Shown in pieces: positions 43,745 through 52,552 of a stretch of DNA of 64,000 nt; positions within the stretch are counted from its first letter, which is position 1; each line of letters opens with the position of its first letter. The DNA comes from Streptomyces sp. NBC_00271 (lineage in GTDB: Bacteria; Actinomycetota; Actinomycetes; Streptomycetales; Streptomycetaceae). The stretch lies in contig NZ_CP108070.1 in the NCBI RefSeq assembly GCF_036178845.1, positions 1,984,001-2,048,000 on the forward strand. The letters run 5' to 3'. A program made the position numbers and the translations under genes. The notes under the pieces are model-generated. The model did no database searches and had not been told where the DNA came from. It worked only from the letters and a program-made list of their open reading frames with translations.

Positions 43745-44269
43745 GCCGGGATCCCCTCTGCAGTGGCATATGAGGCAGCCTGTTCTCCCTGGGAAGCGCC
43801 TGCGATCATACGGCGCTCTCGTCGGAACAGCTTCTTCACGTGAGCCTCGGACACCTTGAGAACTTCGGCCACTCGGAGAGTTGCCATCCCGGACCTAGAC
43901 GCCAGGCGGACAAACTCCTGCCGCTCGGCTCCAGTGAGATGCACGTCCCTTCCCGAGAGTGCGGCCATGACACGGACAGAATCACAGCGGCGCTCAAAGC
44001 CGACCCGGACACCCTTGCGCTCAGCCGCCGTCATGCCGCCTCGGATTCCGTTCGTATCCCCGCAATCGAGAGCGGTTTCAAGGCATTCCATCCTGACCTG
44101 ACAGGACGAGCAGATCCTTTTCGCCAAGGCAACGCGTTGATCATCCGCCGCCGTCGTCGGGAAGAAAAGATCGGGATCCCTCGCTACCGCAGCGGCCACG
44201 GCGCATGCCGCCCTCTCCTGCCAAGTTTGGTCCCCCCCTGATCCGGGGCCCGATGCGCCCTTCGTACAT
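43741..44269 (-). pseudogene. WhiB-like protein with C-terminal HTH, N-terminal frame break
   Basis: The main frame has the WhiB [4Fe-4S] region (DPDLFFP, RICSSCQVRMECLETALDCG, turn motif GIRGGMTAAERK) and then an added helix-turn-helix (MATLRVAEVLKVSEAHVKKL). The first cluster cysteine (QERAAC) lies upstream of the GTG at 44199 in the same frame. The plausible ATG at 44269 (MYEGRIGPRIRG, with AGGAAG upstream) reaches it only if the run of seven G's (44232-44238 on the plus strand as C's) had six. So the gene is either frame-broken or starts at 44199 without its first ligand. Confidence 0.75.
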
Positions 44270-44716
44270 ACCCGTTGCTTCCTGTTCAGATGCGTGTGCT
44301 CAGCCTGGGATCCGCAAGCGGTTCACCAGACGTACGTACAAAGCATCCAGACAAGTGCCGGTTTCCCTAACCGCGTATTGTCGGCTATGTTGCGACGCTC
44401 GTCCCGCAGGAGCGGGCCACTGCTGCCCCACCCGCCGATAACGTGGCCGAAGCCACAGCAGGGCGGACATGACGCCTACATGCGCAACAGAGGCCTCGGT
44501 CCTCGAAGTCAGCACACGTCCATATCGAGGGCCGCTCTCAGCCAGCGCACCCTGGACGACGCCCGCAGTCCTGCCCGAGCCCTGACCTGGCGCATCCGCC
44601 GCTTCGGCGAACGCCACGCCCCAAGCCCGAGAGCGCAGGCAGCCAACTCTCGCCAGGCCGCGGAGCGCCCCGCCACTCCGCCTTCACCACAGGAGTCTCG
44701 GGCTCGGCGACGCTGA
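44270..44716. other. intergenic, no gene seen
   Basis: Between the WhiB-type gene and the DUF6087 gene; no supported coding sequence. Confidence 0.35.
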
Positions 44717-45049
44717 TCACGACCGCGCCCGACCACCACCGTCCGACCCGGACGCCGGAGGTTTGCAGTGCTTGCCGGTGCCGGAGCCGAGTGGCTTCGG
44801 CACCGGCCCAGGGGTTGGGGTCGGGGGCTCGCTGGCCTCCGGGTAGAGGACGGCCTTGGCCTCGGCCAGGTTGGCGGCGAAGCCGTGCGGCTCCCACGCG
44901 TGTCCGTTCCATCGCTCGATGGCGCGGGGCGCATCCGAATGCAGATGCGATGCCCTCGGGCCGTCACCGGAGACGACAGGCACGGCGCGCAGGCGGCCGA
45001 TCTTCGCGTCACGGCGTTCCGCCCAGTCCTTCAGCGGTTCGTCGTTCAT
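44717..45049 (-). CDS. DUF6087 small protein
   Basis: A 110-residue hydrophilic protein from the ATG at 45049: MNDEPLKDWAERRDAKIGRL, then VVSGDGPRASHLHSDAPRAI and WNGHAWEPHGFAANLAEAKA, ending in a proline-rich tail. It matches the actinomycete family DUF6087, of unknown function, often next to ATP-grasp/XRE loci. It follows the methyltransferase gene by 32 bases on the same strand and is probably co-transcribed. Confidence 0.8.
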   Translation of the reverse strand: MNDEPLKDWAERRDAKIGRLRAVPVVSGDGPRASHLHSDAPRAIERWNGHAWEPHGFAANLAEAKAVLYPEASEPPTPTPGPVPKPLGSGTGKHCKPPASGSDGGGRARS

Positions 45050-45081
45050 CCTGGCGTTCCCTCGCGTCGGCGGTGGTTGTC

Positions 45082-46269
45082 TCAGGAGGGTAGCGGCCAC
45101 TGCGGGCCGTTCGGATTCCCCAGCCAGACCACCTGTGCGTCGCGGGAGACCGTCAGACCGAAGGCGGCGGTGCTCGGGGAGCCGTACACCTCCCACGTGG
45201 CCACCGCCGACTCGACCGCGTCCCAGAGGCGGCGCGGGCCGCCCTGACGGACCTGCCAGCCGCTGTCCACGGGAACGAGGACAGCGAAGGAATCGGTCAC
45301 GCTGTCCAGCACAAACGTGCTGACTGGGCCGCCGTCGACCGCCATGGAGAAGGAGCGGACGTCCGGCGCTGCAAGCTGCGCCATGAAGGCCGGCCCGGAG
45401 CTCGTGAGAACGCCTGGCCCGTACGTTGCTCTCCGCTCCGTTCCATCATCGGGCCCAGGGAGCACGCCGAGGCTCTCCGGCGCGTCCTGCTGGCGGGCGA
45501 TCATGAAGCTCGGCTCGTCCTCACTGAACCAACCGTTCGCGCTGTCGCCCGTGACGATGAGCTTGACCAGGCCGAGGGAGCGCATCCAGCCGCGCAGAGT
45601 GGTGAGGATGACGCCGCCGGGCAGTACCTGCTCCAGCCAGGCGGGAGGGATGTTGCGGAAGCCGCACGTGGCGATCAACCGGTCGTACGGGGCTCCGTCA
45701 AGGTGGCCCGCGCGGCCGTCCCCCACAAAGAGGTGCGGGGTGTAGCCGGATCCGGCGAGAGCCTCGCGGGCGCGCCGTGCCACGCCCTCATCCGTCTCGA
45801 TCGAGGTCACCGCCTCGCTGCCGAGCCGGTGGCACATCAGTGCCGTCGAGTAGCCGGTACCCGTCCCGATCTCCAGCACATGCATGCCCTCGTGCACGTC
45901 CAGGTCGTCGAGCATCCGCACCACGAGGCTCGGCAGCGTGGACGACGAGGTGGGGGTGGCGTTGCTGACCGGCTGGGGGTCGCTCCAGTCGATGTCCCGG
46001 CTGTCGAACTGGGTCACCCATGTCTCGTCGGTGTAGACGAGCCCAAGCCATTCCTCCTGGCCAACGGTCTCCGGGGTGACGGGCTCCCAGGTGGTGACGC
46101 CCGGGACGTCGCTCTCCCGGTAGAAGCGTGGGACGAAGGCGTGGCGGGGCACGGCCCCCACCGCGGCGCGCCACTCACGCGACCGCAGTCGGCCGTCCTT
46201 CTCCAGTCGGTCTGCGAGCTGCCGCCGGAGGCCCGCTGCGGGCGTCTCGATTTCGGGCTCAGTGGGCAC
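45082..46269 (-). CDS. ATP-grasp peptide maturase-associated methyltransferase
   Basis: A 395-residue PIMT-like SAM methyltransferase. The N-terminal block RHAFVPRFYRES and the SAM site HVLEIGTGTGYSTALMCHRL (residues 130-149) are those of protein L-isoaspartyl methyltransferases. The long C-terminal extension (SFSMAVDGGPVSTFVLDSV) is typical of the version linked to ATP-grasp RiPP maturases. In characterised systems such enzymes methylate an aspartate of the modified peptide. Its GTG start overlaps the end of the ATP-grasp gene. Confidence 0.85.
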   Translation of the reverse strand: MPTEPEIETPAAGLRRQLADRLEKDGRLRSREWRAAVGAVPRHAFVPRFYRESDVPGVTTWEPVTPETVGQEEWLGLVYTDETWVTQFDSRDIDWSDPQPVSNATPTSSSTLPSLVVRMLDDLDVHEGMHVLEIGTGTGYSTALMCHRLGSEAVTSIETDEGVARRAREALAGSGYTPHLFVGDGRAGHLDGAPYDRLIATCGFRNIPPAWLEQVLPGGVILTTLRGWMRSLGLVKLIVTGDSANGWFSEDEPSFMIARQQDAPESLGVLPGPDDGTERRATYGPGVLTSSGPAFMAQLAAPDVRSFSMAVDGGPVSTFVLDSVTDSFAVLVPVDSGWQVRQGGPRRLWDAVESAVATWEVYGSPSTAAFGLTVSRDAQVVWLGNPNGPQWPLPS

Positions 46270-47236
46270 GAAGCCCTCCCTCCAGGAGATCGGCGAGTGC
46301 GGCGGTCATGGGCAAACCGGTCGGCGGCTCCATCCATGCCCACTGCCCAGAAGGGTTGCACTCGATGAAGATCCACTCTCCGGAATCGGTCAGGGCGAAG
46401 TCGAACGCCCCGAAGACAAGCCGGAAATGCTCTAGATAGGCACGCATGGCCCGCTCCACCACGGGTGGCGTGACCAGGGGCGTGTACGTGTGAGTGCCGT
46501 AATCCGTGCGCCAGTCAAGGAGGCCGGAGTCGATCCGCACCGCGAAGATCTGCTCTCCGATGACCGTGACCCGGACGTCCGCGACCTTGTCCACGCGCCT
46601 CTGGAACAGGTGCATGGTGCCGGCCAGTGACTCGTCGATCTCGTCGGCGGTCACCTCGGTCACGGGAACCGTCTGTGCCTTGCCATCGACCAAGTAGAGC
46701 GGCACCGAGATGGGTTTGAAGATGGCAGGGCCGTGCTGCTTGAGAAACGCCCGCGCGTCGTCGGGCACGTTGGTGATCAGCGTGGGCGGCAGGGTGAAGC
46801 CGGCCGCCACCGCGGCGGCGAGTCCGGCCGGTTTGTACTCGGCATCGCCGATCCGGTTCGGGTGGTTCACGTACAGGCAGCCGGGCAGCGAGGTGAGGAC
46901 TCCGCCCAGCCCGTAGAGAACTTGCCGACGTAGCCCCTCAAGCACACGCACCAGGAGGGCTACCTCCGGCTCCCCGGACTCGACCGCGACTCGGCCCTCC
47001 TCGTACCAGCGCCGGAGATCCCGTTGCCACGCGATCTCCACCCGGATGGCCTCGGCGCGGATTGCGTCGAGCGTCAGGGAGGACTCCAACTGCAGCCGTA
47101 CAAGGTCCGCAGGCGTCATGCGCAAAGGCTCGGCGAATATGGCGGCATCGAGATCGCTCATCGAGCCGAGGGGATCGAGAGTGAGTTCCACGCATGCCTC
47201 GCGACTGGGGTCGTTCACCAGCTCCTCGGCCTGCAT
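46259..47236 (-). CDS. ATP-grasp ribosomal-peptide maturase, atypical N-terminus
   Basis: The C-terminal ~230 residues are a clear GRASP-type ligase. Landmarks are GCLYVNHPNRIGDAEYKPAG, TLITNVPDDARAFLKQHG, the ATP-lysine strand AIFKPISVPLYLV, FQRRVDKVADVRVTVIGEQI and WIFIECNPSGQWAWM with metal ligands. The first ~110 residues do not resemble the usual pre-ATP-grasp domain (no RRP motif) but are helical and charged (ESSLTLDAIRAEAIRVEIAW). The start is uncertain (ATG 47236 or 47161). These ligases form side-chain ester or amide links in a precursor peptide. No precursor gene is recognised next to it. Confidence 0.8.
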   Translation of the reverse strand: MQAEELVNDPSREACVELTLDPLGSMSDLDAAIFAEPLRMTPADLVRLQLESSLTLDAIRAEAIRVEIAWQRDLRRWYEEGRVAVESGEPEVALLVRVLEGLRRQVLYGLGGVLTSLPGCLYVNHPNRIGDAEYKPAGLAAAVAAGFTLPPTLITNVPDDARAFLKQHGPAIFKPISVPLYLVDGKAQTVPVTEVTADEIDESLAGTMHLFQRRVDKVADVRVTVIGEQIFAVRIDSGLLDWRTDYGTHTYTPLVTPPVVERAMRAYLEHFRLVFGAFDFALTDSGEWIFIECNPSGQWAWMEPPTGLPMTAALADLLEGGLRAH

Positions 47237-47277
47237 CAGCCGTAAGGACACGCGGGGCCTCAGCACGGGTCCGGCAC

Positions 47278-47686
47278 TTACAACTCGGCCCACACGACCT
47301 TGCCCCAGCGCTTCCGGTCGTAGCCCCACCTCCAACTGAGGGCGTCGACCAGGAGCAGGCCGCGTCCCTCCTCGGAGTCCTCATCTGGACTACCCGTCTC
47401 CGGCGTATCCCGGCAGGTGTCGGCGACGCCGATACGGACCACGCCCTCTGCCGGACGCGTGACCAGGACACGGACACTGCGGCAAGGAGTGTGGTCGATG
47501 GCGTTGTTGACGAGCTCGGCCACGACCTGCACCCCGAGCTCAGCCAACTCGCCTATGCCCCCAGGTGTTCAGGGCGGCGGAGACGAGCAGACGGGCTCGA
47601 CGAGCGGATTCCGGCTTGCACGGCATCGTCTCGGTGTAGCCGGGGGTGCCGGGGGTGCCGGTAACAGTAGGTCTGGCTGCGGTCAT
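47278..47686 (-). pseudogene. anti-sigma-factor-like ATP-binding protein, frameshifted
   Basis: The N-terminal part from ATG 47686 (ARRARLLVSAALNTWG) and the C-terminal part (IGELAELGVQVVAELVNNAI, then DHTPCRSVRVLV and GRGLLLVDALSWRWGY) make one HATPase_c protein of the RsbW/SpoIIAB-like class. They lie in different frames. One extra G in the GGGGG run near 47557 separates them. The N-box E-x-x-x-N (ELVNN) is present. Confidence 0.8.
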
Positions 47687-47937
47687 GGTCACAGGAACAT
47701 CCCTCCGGGGTGGACGCCCGCCCCCGCGATGGGGTGGCGCCGGGGCGGGCTCTCCTCCATGCCGTCGAGGGAAGGGGAGAGGCAGGACCTCGACGGCCTG
47801 ATACCGAGTCAACGCCCTGTGGCCCAAGAGGAACAGGAAAGGTCGTGCTCCCACCGGCCGCTCCAAACCGGAAGACTTTGCGTACCCGTGACCTGCGGTC
47901 TGGTTCGGCTGGTGACCGCGGGTCTACGGTCGGCAGC

Positions 47938-49191
47938 ATGGGAGCGAACGCCATCCTCAAGAGCCGGATGGAGGAACTCGGGCTCACACAGGACGAATTG
48001 GCTGATCGGATGAACGCTGCCCTGGCAGCAATCACCGGCAGGCCCGGCGATGTCTCGGCCCGCACAGTCCGCAACCTGCTCAACGGAACCTCCCGTCGTC
48101 CCATCGGACGTACATGCGCAGCTCTGGAGCGGGTGTTCGGGTGCCCCGTCGAGGATTTAGGGTTCAGCGCACCACGCACGATGCACCACCCGCAGGAGGA
48201 CCCTGTGCGGCGTCGCACCTTCATCGCTTCGGCCACCGGCACCGCAGCCGCCGCGGCTCCGCTCGTGGCCCAGCGCCGCGCGGTCGGCATGTCGGATGTG
48301 GCCCGCGCCGCCGCCGGGATGAACGACCTCGTCGAAGCCGACGACCGTCAGGGCGGGCATGTGAAGTTGGAGAAGGCAGCCATCAAGGGCCGCGACAGCG
48401 TTCTGGAGTTGCAGCAACGCAACGCCGGCGAACGCGTCCGTCGGGCCCTGTACGCACTGGCCGCCGAGTTCTCCACCATCGCTGCCTGGTCCTGCATCGA
48501 CGCCCGCAACCTCGAGCAGGCACAGCGGCACCTGAACGAATCCGCCACGTACGCCGGCCTCTCCCAGGACGGCCCGACCGAAATGCGGGTGTGGGTCAAC
48601 CTCTCGATGCTCGCCTATCAGCGCCAGAACTGGCCGGAAGCGCTCGCGGCGGCGCAGGCCGCACAAGCCTCCTCTGCCGCTCGTCGTGACCCGTTCTTCG
48701 ACTCGCTGGGGCGAGTCCGTGCCGCCCTCGCCTACTCGGCTCTCGGTAACGGCCGCGTCGCTGTGCGATCTCTGGGATCCGCCCAGGACGCCTTCACCAG
48801 GACGCCGGAACGCGAGCGGCCGCGCTGGACGGCCTTCTACGGCCAGGCCGAACTCGATCACCTCGCTGCCGTTGTCCACTACAACAGCGGACATCACGCC
48901 CACGCCGAGGCCATGGCGTACCGCGCTCTGGCCAAGATCCCGACAGCATTTCGGCGCAACAGGGCACTCGCCACTGCCCAGCTCGCCCTCGCGCAACTCC
49001 ATCAGGGCGACGCAGAACAGGCCACGGTGACCGCCGCCGACGTCTTCACGATGATGGGCGGCGATCCCCTGCCCGGTCGTATGCGTACGCTCATCGGCGA
49101 CTTCCACCGGGGCCTGTTCGTCCTGGCTCCTTCCGCCTCCTACGCACGGGACTGGGCAGACCGCATGCGAACCGAATGGAGTCGAGCGTGA
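47938..49191 (+). CDS. XRE-family regulator with TPR-like domain
   Basis: A 417-residue protein. Residues ~5-65 form a XRE helix-turn-helix (SRMEELGLTQDELADRMNAA, then SARTVRNLLNGTSRRPIG). An RRRTFIASATGTAAAAAPL segment around 95 resembles an export-like motif common in this family but probably cytoplasmic. The rest is a helical TPR-like array (ALAYSALGNGRVAVRSLGSA, then ALAKIPTAFRRNRALATAQL). Such regulators commonly control neighbouring ATP-grasp or Scr1/DUF397-type loci. It diverges from the frame-broken ATP-binding gene and precedes a coupled GNAT gene. Confidence 0.85.
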   Translation: MGANAILKSRMEELGLTQDELADRMNAALAAITGRPGDVSARTVRNLLNGTSRRPIGRTCAALERVFGCPVEDLGFSAPRTMHHPQEDPVRRRTFIASATGTAAAAAPLVAQRRAVGMSDVARAAAGMNDLVEADDRQGGHVKLEKAAIKGRDSVLELQQRNAGERVRRALYALAAEFSTIAAWSCIDARNLEQAQRHLNESATYAGLSQDGPTEMRVWVNLSMLAYQRQNWPEALAAAQAAQASSAARRDPFFDSLGRVRAALAYSALGNGRVAVRSLGSAQDAFTRTPERERPRWTAFYGQAELDHLAAVVHYNSGHHAHAEAMAYRALAKIPTAFRRNRALATAQLALAQLHQGDAEQATVTAADVFTMMGGDPLPGRMRTLIGDFHRGLFVLAPSASYARDWADRMRTEWSRA

Positions 49192-49706
49192 CCGACATGC
49201 GTCACTTCCAGCACGGAAATCTCCCCGAGTGCTTCCGGCAGATGCTCGTCGACGTACACGCCGACGCCTACGCCGACCAGATGGACGACCCCTTCCACCA
49301 GCGCTTCGCGTGGTTCGTCGACCACTGGTCGGGCATGGACGGCTTCTCCTGCGTAGTGGCGTACGACGGAGAAGAGCCCGTCGGCTTCGCCTACGGCGCC
49401 CCGCTCGCCCCAGGCCGCGAGTGGTGGCGTTCCACCGACTACGAGCCGAGCGGCGGCTACAGCTCCACCTACGCCGTCTCGGAGGTCATGGTGCGCCCTG
49501 GCTGGCGCAAGCAAGGCATCTCCGAACGACTCCACGAGGCGCTGCTGAAGGAACGCACGGAGGACCTCGCCGTGCTCCTGGTCGACGTGACCCACCCCAA
49601 GGTCCAAACCCTGTACGAGTCGTGGGGATACACCAAGGCCGGCGAGCAGCAGCCGTTCGCCGACTCCCCTGTGTACGCGGTCATGGTCAAGGACCTTCGA
49701 ACGTGA
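49188..49706 (+). CDS. GNAT acetyltransferase
   Basis: A 172-residue GNAT protein from a GTG overlapping the XRE stop (GTGA). Motif A is EVMVRPGWRKQGISERLHEA, and motif B ends with LYESWGYTKAGEQQPFADSP. It has a single domain. Translational coupling to the XRE regulator suggests they act together; the acceptor substrate is unknown. Confidence 0.88.
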   Translation: MTDMRHFQHGNLPECFRQMLVDVHADAYADQMDDPFHQRFAWFVDHWSGMDGFSCVVAYDGEEPVGFAYGAPLAPGREWWRSTDYEPSGGYSSTYAVSEVMVRPGWRKQGISERLHEALLKERTEDLAVLLVDVTHPKVQTLYESWGYTKAGEQQPFADSPVYAVMVKDLRT

Positions 49707-50141
49707 GTCGGCTCCCCACGGACTTCACCAAGGCTCCTGCGAGCCAGGGAGTTCGATGCCCATGCTCCCCGACTGCGAAGGTTCGGGGGCATCACTAACC
49801 CCCCAAGGCAGAAGCGCGAGGAGGAAGAGGCGCGTGCCGAACGCGACGGCCAGGAGGCGACGGAGGCGAGTAGACCGGTGATCGTCTACCGGCTGTGGGT
49901 AGCCATGTGATCCGAAGGTGGTTGCTGATCTCCAACGATGCTCGGCGATAGAGCCCGAGGCGTCGGTCAGCGGGACCAGCCGACGTCAACGACTGCGAGT
50001 TGTGGTGATCGGCGATGGCCTTCTGGCGTTCGGTGCGGCTCTCGCAGCCGAATCCCAACGTCAGAAGGCCATGGCCACTTTCGTGGGCCGACCGGGTGTG
50101 TTGCCCGGCACCGACGTGCCCTGGCAACACGCCCAGATGGG
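49707..50141. other. intergenic, no gene seen
   Basis: No frame in this stretch shows family resemblance. Confidence 0.35.
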
Positions 50142-50405
50142 TCACTTCCAGATGGATGCCAGTCGCCACGCCTGCAGGCCGGTGAGCTTGGCCGTTCCGT
50201 TGTCGGCGAAGAAGTCGACGTCGGTGCTGGAGGGGTCGGGGAAGATCTGGTCGGTGAGGACGACCTGTTCGCCTCGCGCGTTCTCGGCGTAGACCTCGAC
50301 GGAGGAGGCATCGACGAGGACATGCAGGCGCAGGGGCTTGCCTTCGAGGGCGAGCGGGGCGTGCTCGGTGCTGGAGAAGGTGGGGTCGAAGTCAGTCCCC
50401 ATGCA
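50142..50405 (-). pseudogene. GH32 levanase/fructosidase C-terminal fragment
   Basis: LRLHVLVDASSVEVYAENAR, then VVLTDQIFPDPSSTDVDFFA and LTGLQAWRLASIW form the C-terminal beta-sandwich of GH32 fructan hydrolases. The five-bladed catalytic propeller is absent. Confidence 0.8.
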
Positions 50406-50752
50406 GTGCCGCAGCCAGGTCAAAGGCGGCGTCGCCCAGGCACTCGGCGCCACACTCTTCGAGAACGTCCGCATCGACGAACACGGCGCCGTGGAGACGG
50501 CCGCCTCCGCCGCTACCGGCTCCCCCAATACGCCGACATCCCGCGCACCGAGGTCCACTTCATGGAGACCGCGGACGCCATCGGCCCCCTCGGCGCCAAG
50601 TCGATGAGCGAAAGCCCCTTCAACCCGGTCGCCCCCGCCTTCGCCAACGCCCTTCGCGACGCGACCGGCATCCGCTTCACCGAACTACCCCTCACCCGCG
50701 ACCGGGTATGGCTCGCCCTCGGCGAGCGTCAGAGGTCCAGCAGTTCCTCGTA
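50400..50752 (+). pseudogene. xanthine dehydrogenase-type Mo-subunit C-terminal fragment
   Basis: VKGGVAQALGATLFENVRID, then (frame shifted near 50500) RLPQYADIPRTEVHFMETAD, GPLGAKSMSESPFNPVAPAF and ANALRDATGIRFTELPL, the end of the molybdenum-binding subunit family. SMSES lies where the active-site G-x-x-E-x loop is found (GAKSMSES). It abuts the GH32 fragment directly. Confidence 0.8.
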
Positions 50753-51464
50753 GAAGCCCCCGAAGCCCCGCTCGCGGTCGAGAAGATGGATCTCCAGAAT
50801 CCAGTGAAGGAGTTGCCCCGTCTCGTCCGTGCGCCGCAGCGACCTCCTGTGCAGCAATCCCTGCGGCCTTCTCCACCGCCCCGTCTGCGATGGCCGTCCG
50901 GCCACGGGTCCCCGGCGGTTCCTGAGGCCCGGGCCGTGCGGCCTGCAGCATCGCGCCCACGCCAGTACGGGGCTCATCGGGATCCGGCTTCCGCAGGATT
51001 CAACCGTCCGGCTCCGTCATGCGGAGCCACCTCCTCGGGCAGTCGACGAACTGCCATACCTGAGCGGCTGGCCGCCGCTCTCGTACTGCAGGCCCAAGTA
51101 CCGTTCATGGCACCGGATATGCGCGCGCCACTGCGCTTTGACACCGTCCGCATCCTGGGAATGGGCCGCTTCCGGCCGTCCGCCGGACTCCGTTGAGGAC
51201 TATGCTGCTGTACGGACGTCCCAGACCCCGGCGGCTTGTCGTTGCTCGACACAGATGGCTGCGGGGAGCGGACCTTTCGTCCGTCTCCCGGCGGCGCATC
51301 CCTGGAGGGAACTGGGTGGGTCCTCTGTCCTGTTGCACAGGCTATCGGACCGGCCATTGCTCCACCTCCGCCGAACATACGCCCCTGCCGACAGCGCGCC
51401 AAGGGGGCCGGAAGCCCCGGCGTCACCGCGTACGCTGCCGGATGGCCTTCCGAACCGAGGCGTC
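50753..51464. other. intergenic with a short unassigned remnant
   Basis: On the minus strand, 50729-50830 reads like a genuine protein end (GQLLHWILEIHLLDRERGFG then GFYEELLDL), but the upstream part does not continue it. The rest shows nothing. Confidence 0.35.
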
Positions 51465-51890
51465 ATGCCCCTCCCACAGCTCACCGTCTACCGTCAAGAC
51501 CGAAGGCACCGGGCACTGATCACCCTGGCCGGTGAGATCGACCTGGAATCGGCGCCGCTGGTGCGCGCATCACTGAAGCGGTGTCTGCACGACGGCATCC
51601 GCACCATCGACGTCGACCTCACCCCCGTCACCTTCTGCGACTGCAGCGGCCTCAACGCCTTCCTCCACGCTGCACAGCAGACCACCGAGGCAGGTGGGAC
51701 CCTGCAACTGCACTACCCGCCACCGACACTGGTCCTGCTCCTCGACCTCACCGGTTCCAGGTTCCTGCTCCTTGGCGTTCCGTTCGGGCACCTGCCGTCT
51801 CCTCCCGGGGATGTCCCGGCCCCGACCGCTCCAGACCCGCCGCACCGGACTGTTCCGCTGGTGCCCGTCCTCTCGGGCGATGTGCGGTGA
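51465..51890 (+). CDS. STAS-domain anti-sigma factor antagonist
   Basis: A 141-residue protein: the STAS domain has LTVYRQDRRHRALITLAGEI, then RTIDVDLTPVTFCDCSGLNA around the phosphorylatable serine (CDCSGLN), and LQLHYPPPTLVLLLDLTGS. The tail is proline-rich. It is first in a run of four regulatory genes, and its stop overlaps the next gene's GTG. In the SigB-like network it would sequester an anti-sigma kinase. Confidence 0.85.
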   Translation: MPLPQLTVYRQDRRHRALITLAGEIDLESAPLVRASLKRCLHDGIRTIDVDLTPVTFCDCSGLNAFLHAAQQTTEAGGTLQLHYPPPTLVLLLDLTGSRFLLLGVPFGHLPSPPGDVPAPTAPDPPHRTVPLVPVLSGDVR

Positions 51891-52552
51891 CGGCGCAGCC
51901 CCTGCGAGGGCACCTGCACAAGCTCCATGCAGGCGACTCATCCGCCGTGGACGCGGTGCGGTTGCGTCGGGTGAACCGCCGGCTGGCGCAGGGCCTGGCC
52001 GGGGAGCTGGCGGATCTGTACGTGGACTCCCACGAAACGTCTGCCCCTGAGGCGTACCGCAGCCGCAGCCACCAGGACTTCCTCAACCGTCTCACCGGCG
52101 AAATCCGTCGGCCGGGCTTCGCCATGGTGATCGCGGAGACCGACAGCCTGGTGGGATGCGCCTTCGGATTCCCGGTACACAGCGACGGCTTCTGGTGGCT
52201 CGGTTTCGACGGAGCATTACCACGGAGCATCGAGCAACTCACCGACTCCGGGGGCGTCTTCGCGATCACCAGCATCCTGGTCCGCCCGCACCCGCACGAC
52301 GAGGACGTGGCCCGCCGGTTGCAGGAGCGGCTGCTGAGCAACCACCAGGCGTCCCTCGGCGCCACCTTGGTGAATCAGAACGATCACCCGACCCTCGCTT
52401 CGCTTTGCTCCTGGGGCTGGCTGGACGTCGGAGAGGTCTGGCGGCCGGCGGGCCCCACCATGTTCCGTGTTCTGGTACTCGCCCTCGGGGAACGAACCGC
52501 GGTGCGGATGGGGGGACTTGCCCGCGATGCCTGGACTCGGTGGCCCGGGTGA
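51887..52552 (+). CDS. GNAT-like acetyltransferase
   Basis: A 221-residue protein from a GTG overlapping the STAS stop (GTGA). It has VNRRLAQGLAGELADLYVDS, then a GNAT core FAMVIAETDSLVGCAFGFPV and GVFAITSILVRPHPHDEDVA. It ends with RLQERLLSNHQASLGATLVN. The acetyl-CoA loop is degenerate (RPHPHDED instead of R-x-x-G-x-G/A), so catalysis is uncertain. Location inside a STAS/ANTAR operon suggests a regulatory role. Confidence 0.7.
   Translation: MTAQPLRGHLHKLHAGDSSAVDAVRLRRVNRRLAQGLAGELADLYVDSHETSAPEAYRSRSHQDFLNRLTGEIRRPGFAMVIAETDSLVGCAFGFPVHSDGFWWLGFDGALPRSIEQLTDSGGVFAITSILVRPHPHDEDVARRLQERLLSNHQASLGATLVNQNDHPTLASLCSWGWLDVGEVWRPAGPTMFRVLVLALGERTAVRMGGLARDAWTRWPG

Noticed and set aside
47237..47290. 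RiPP precursor upstream of the ATP-grasp gene
   Set aside because: The gap is too small and no frame shows the expected C-terminal ATP-grasp target pattern.
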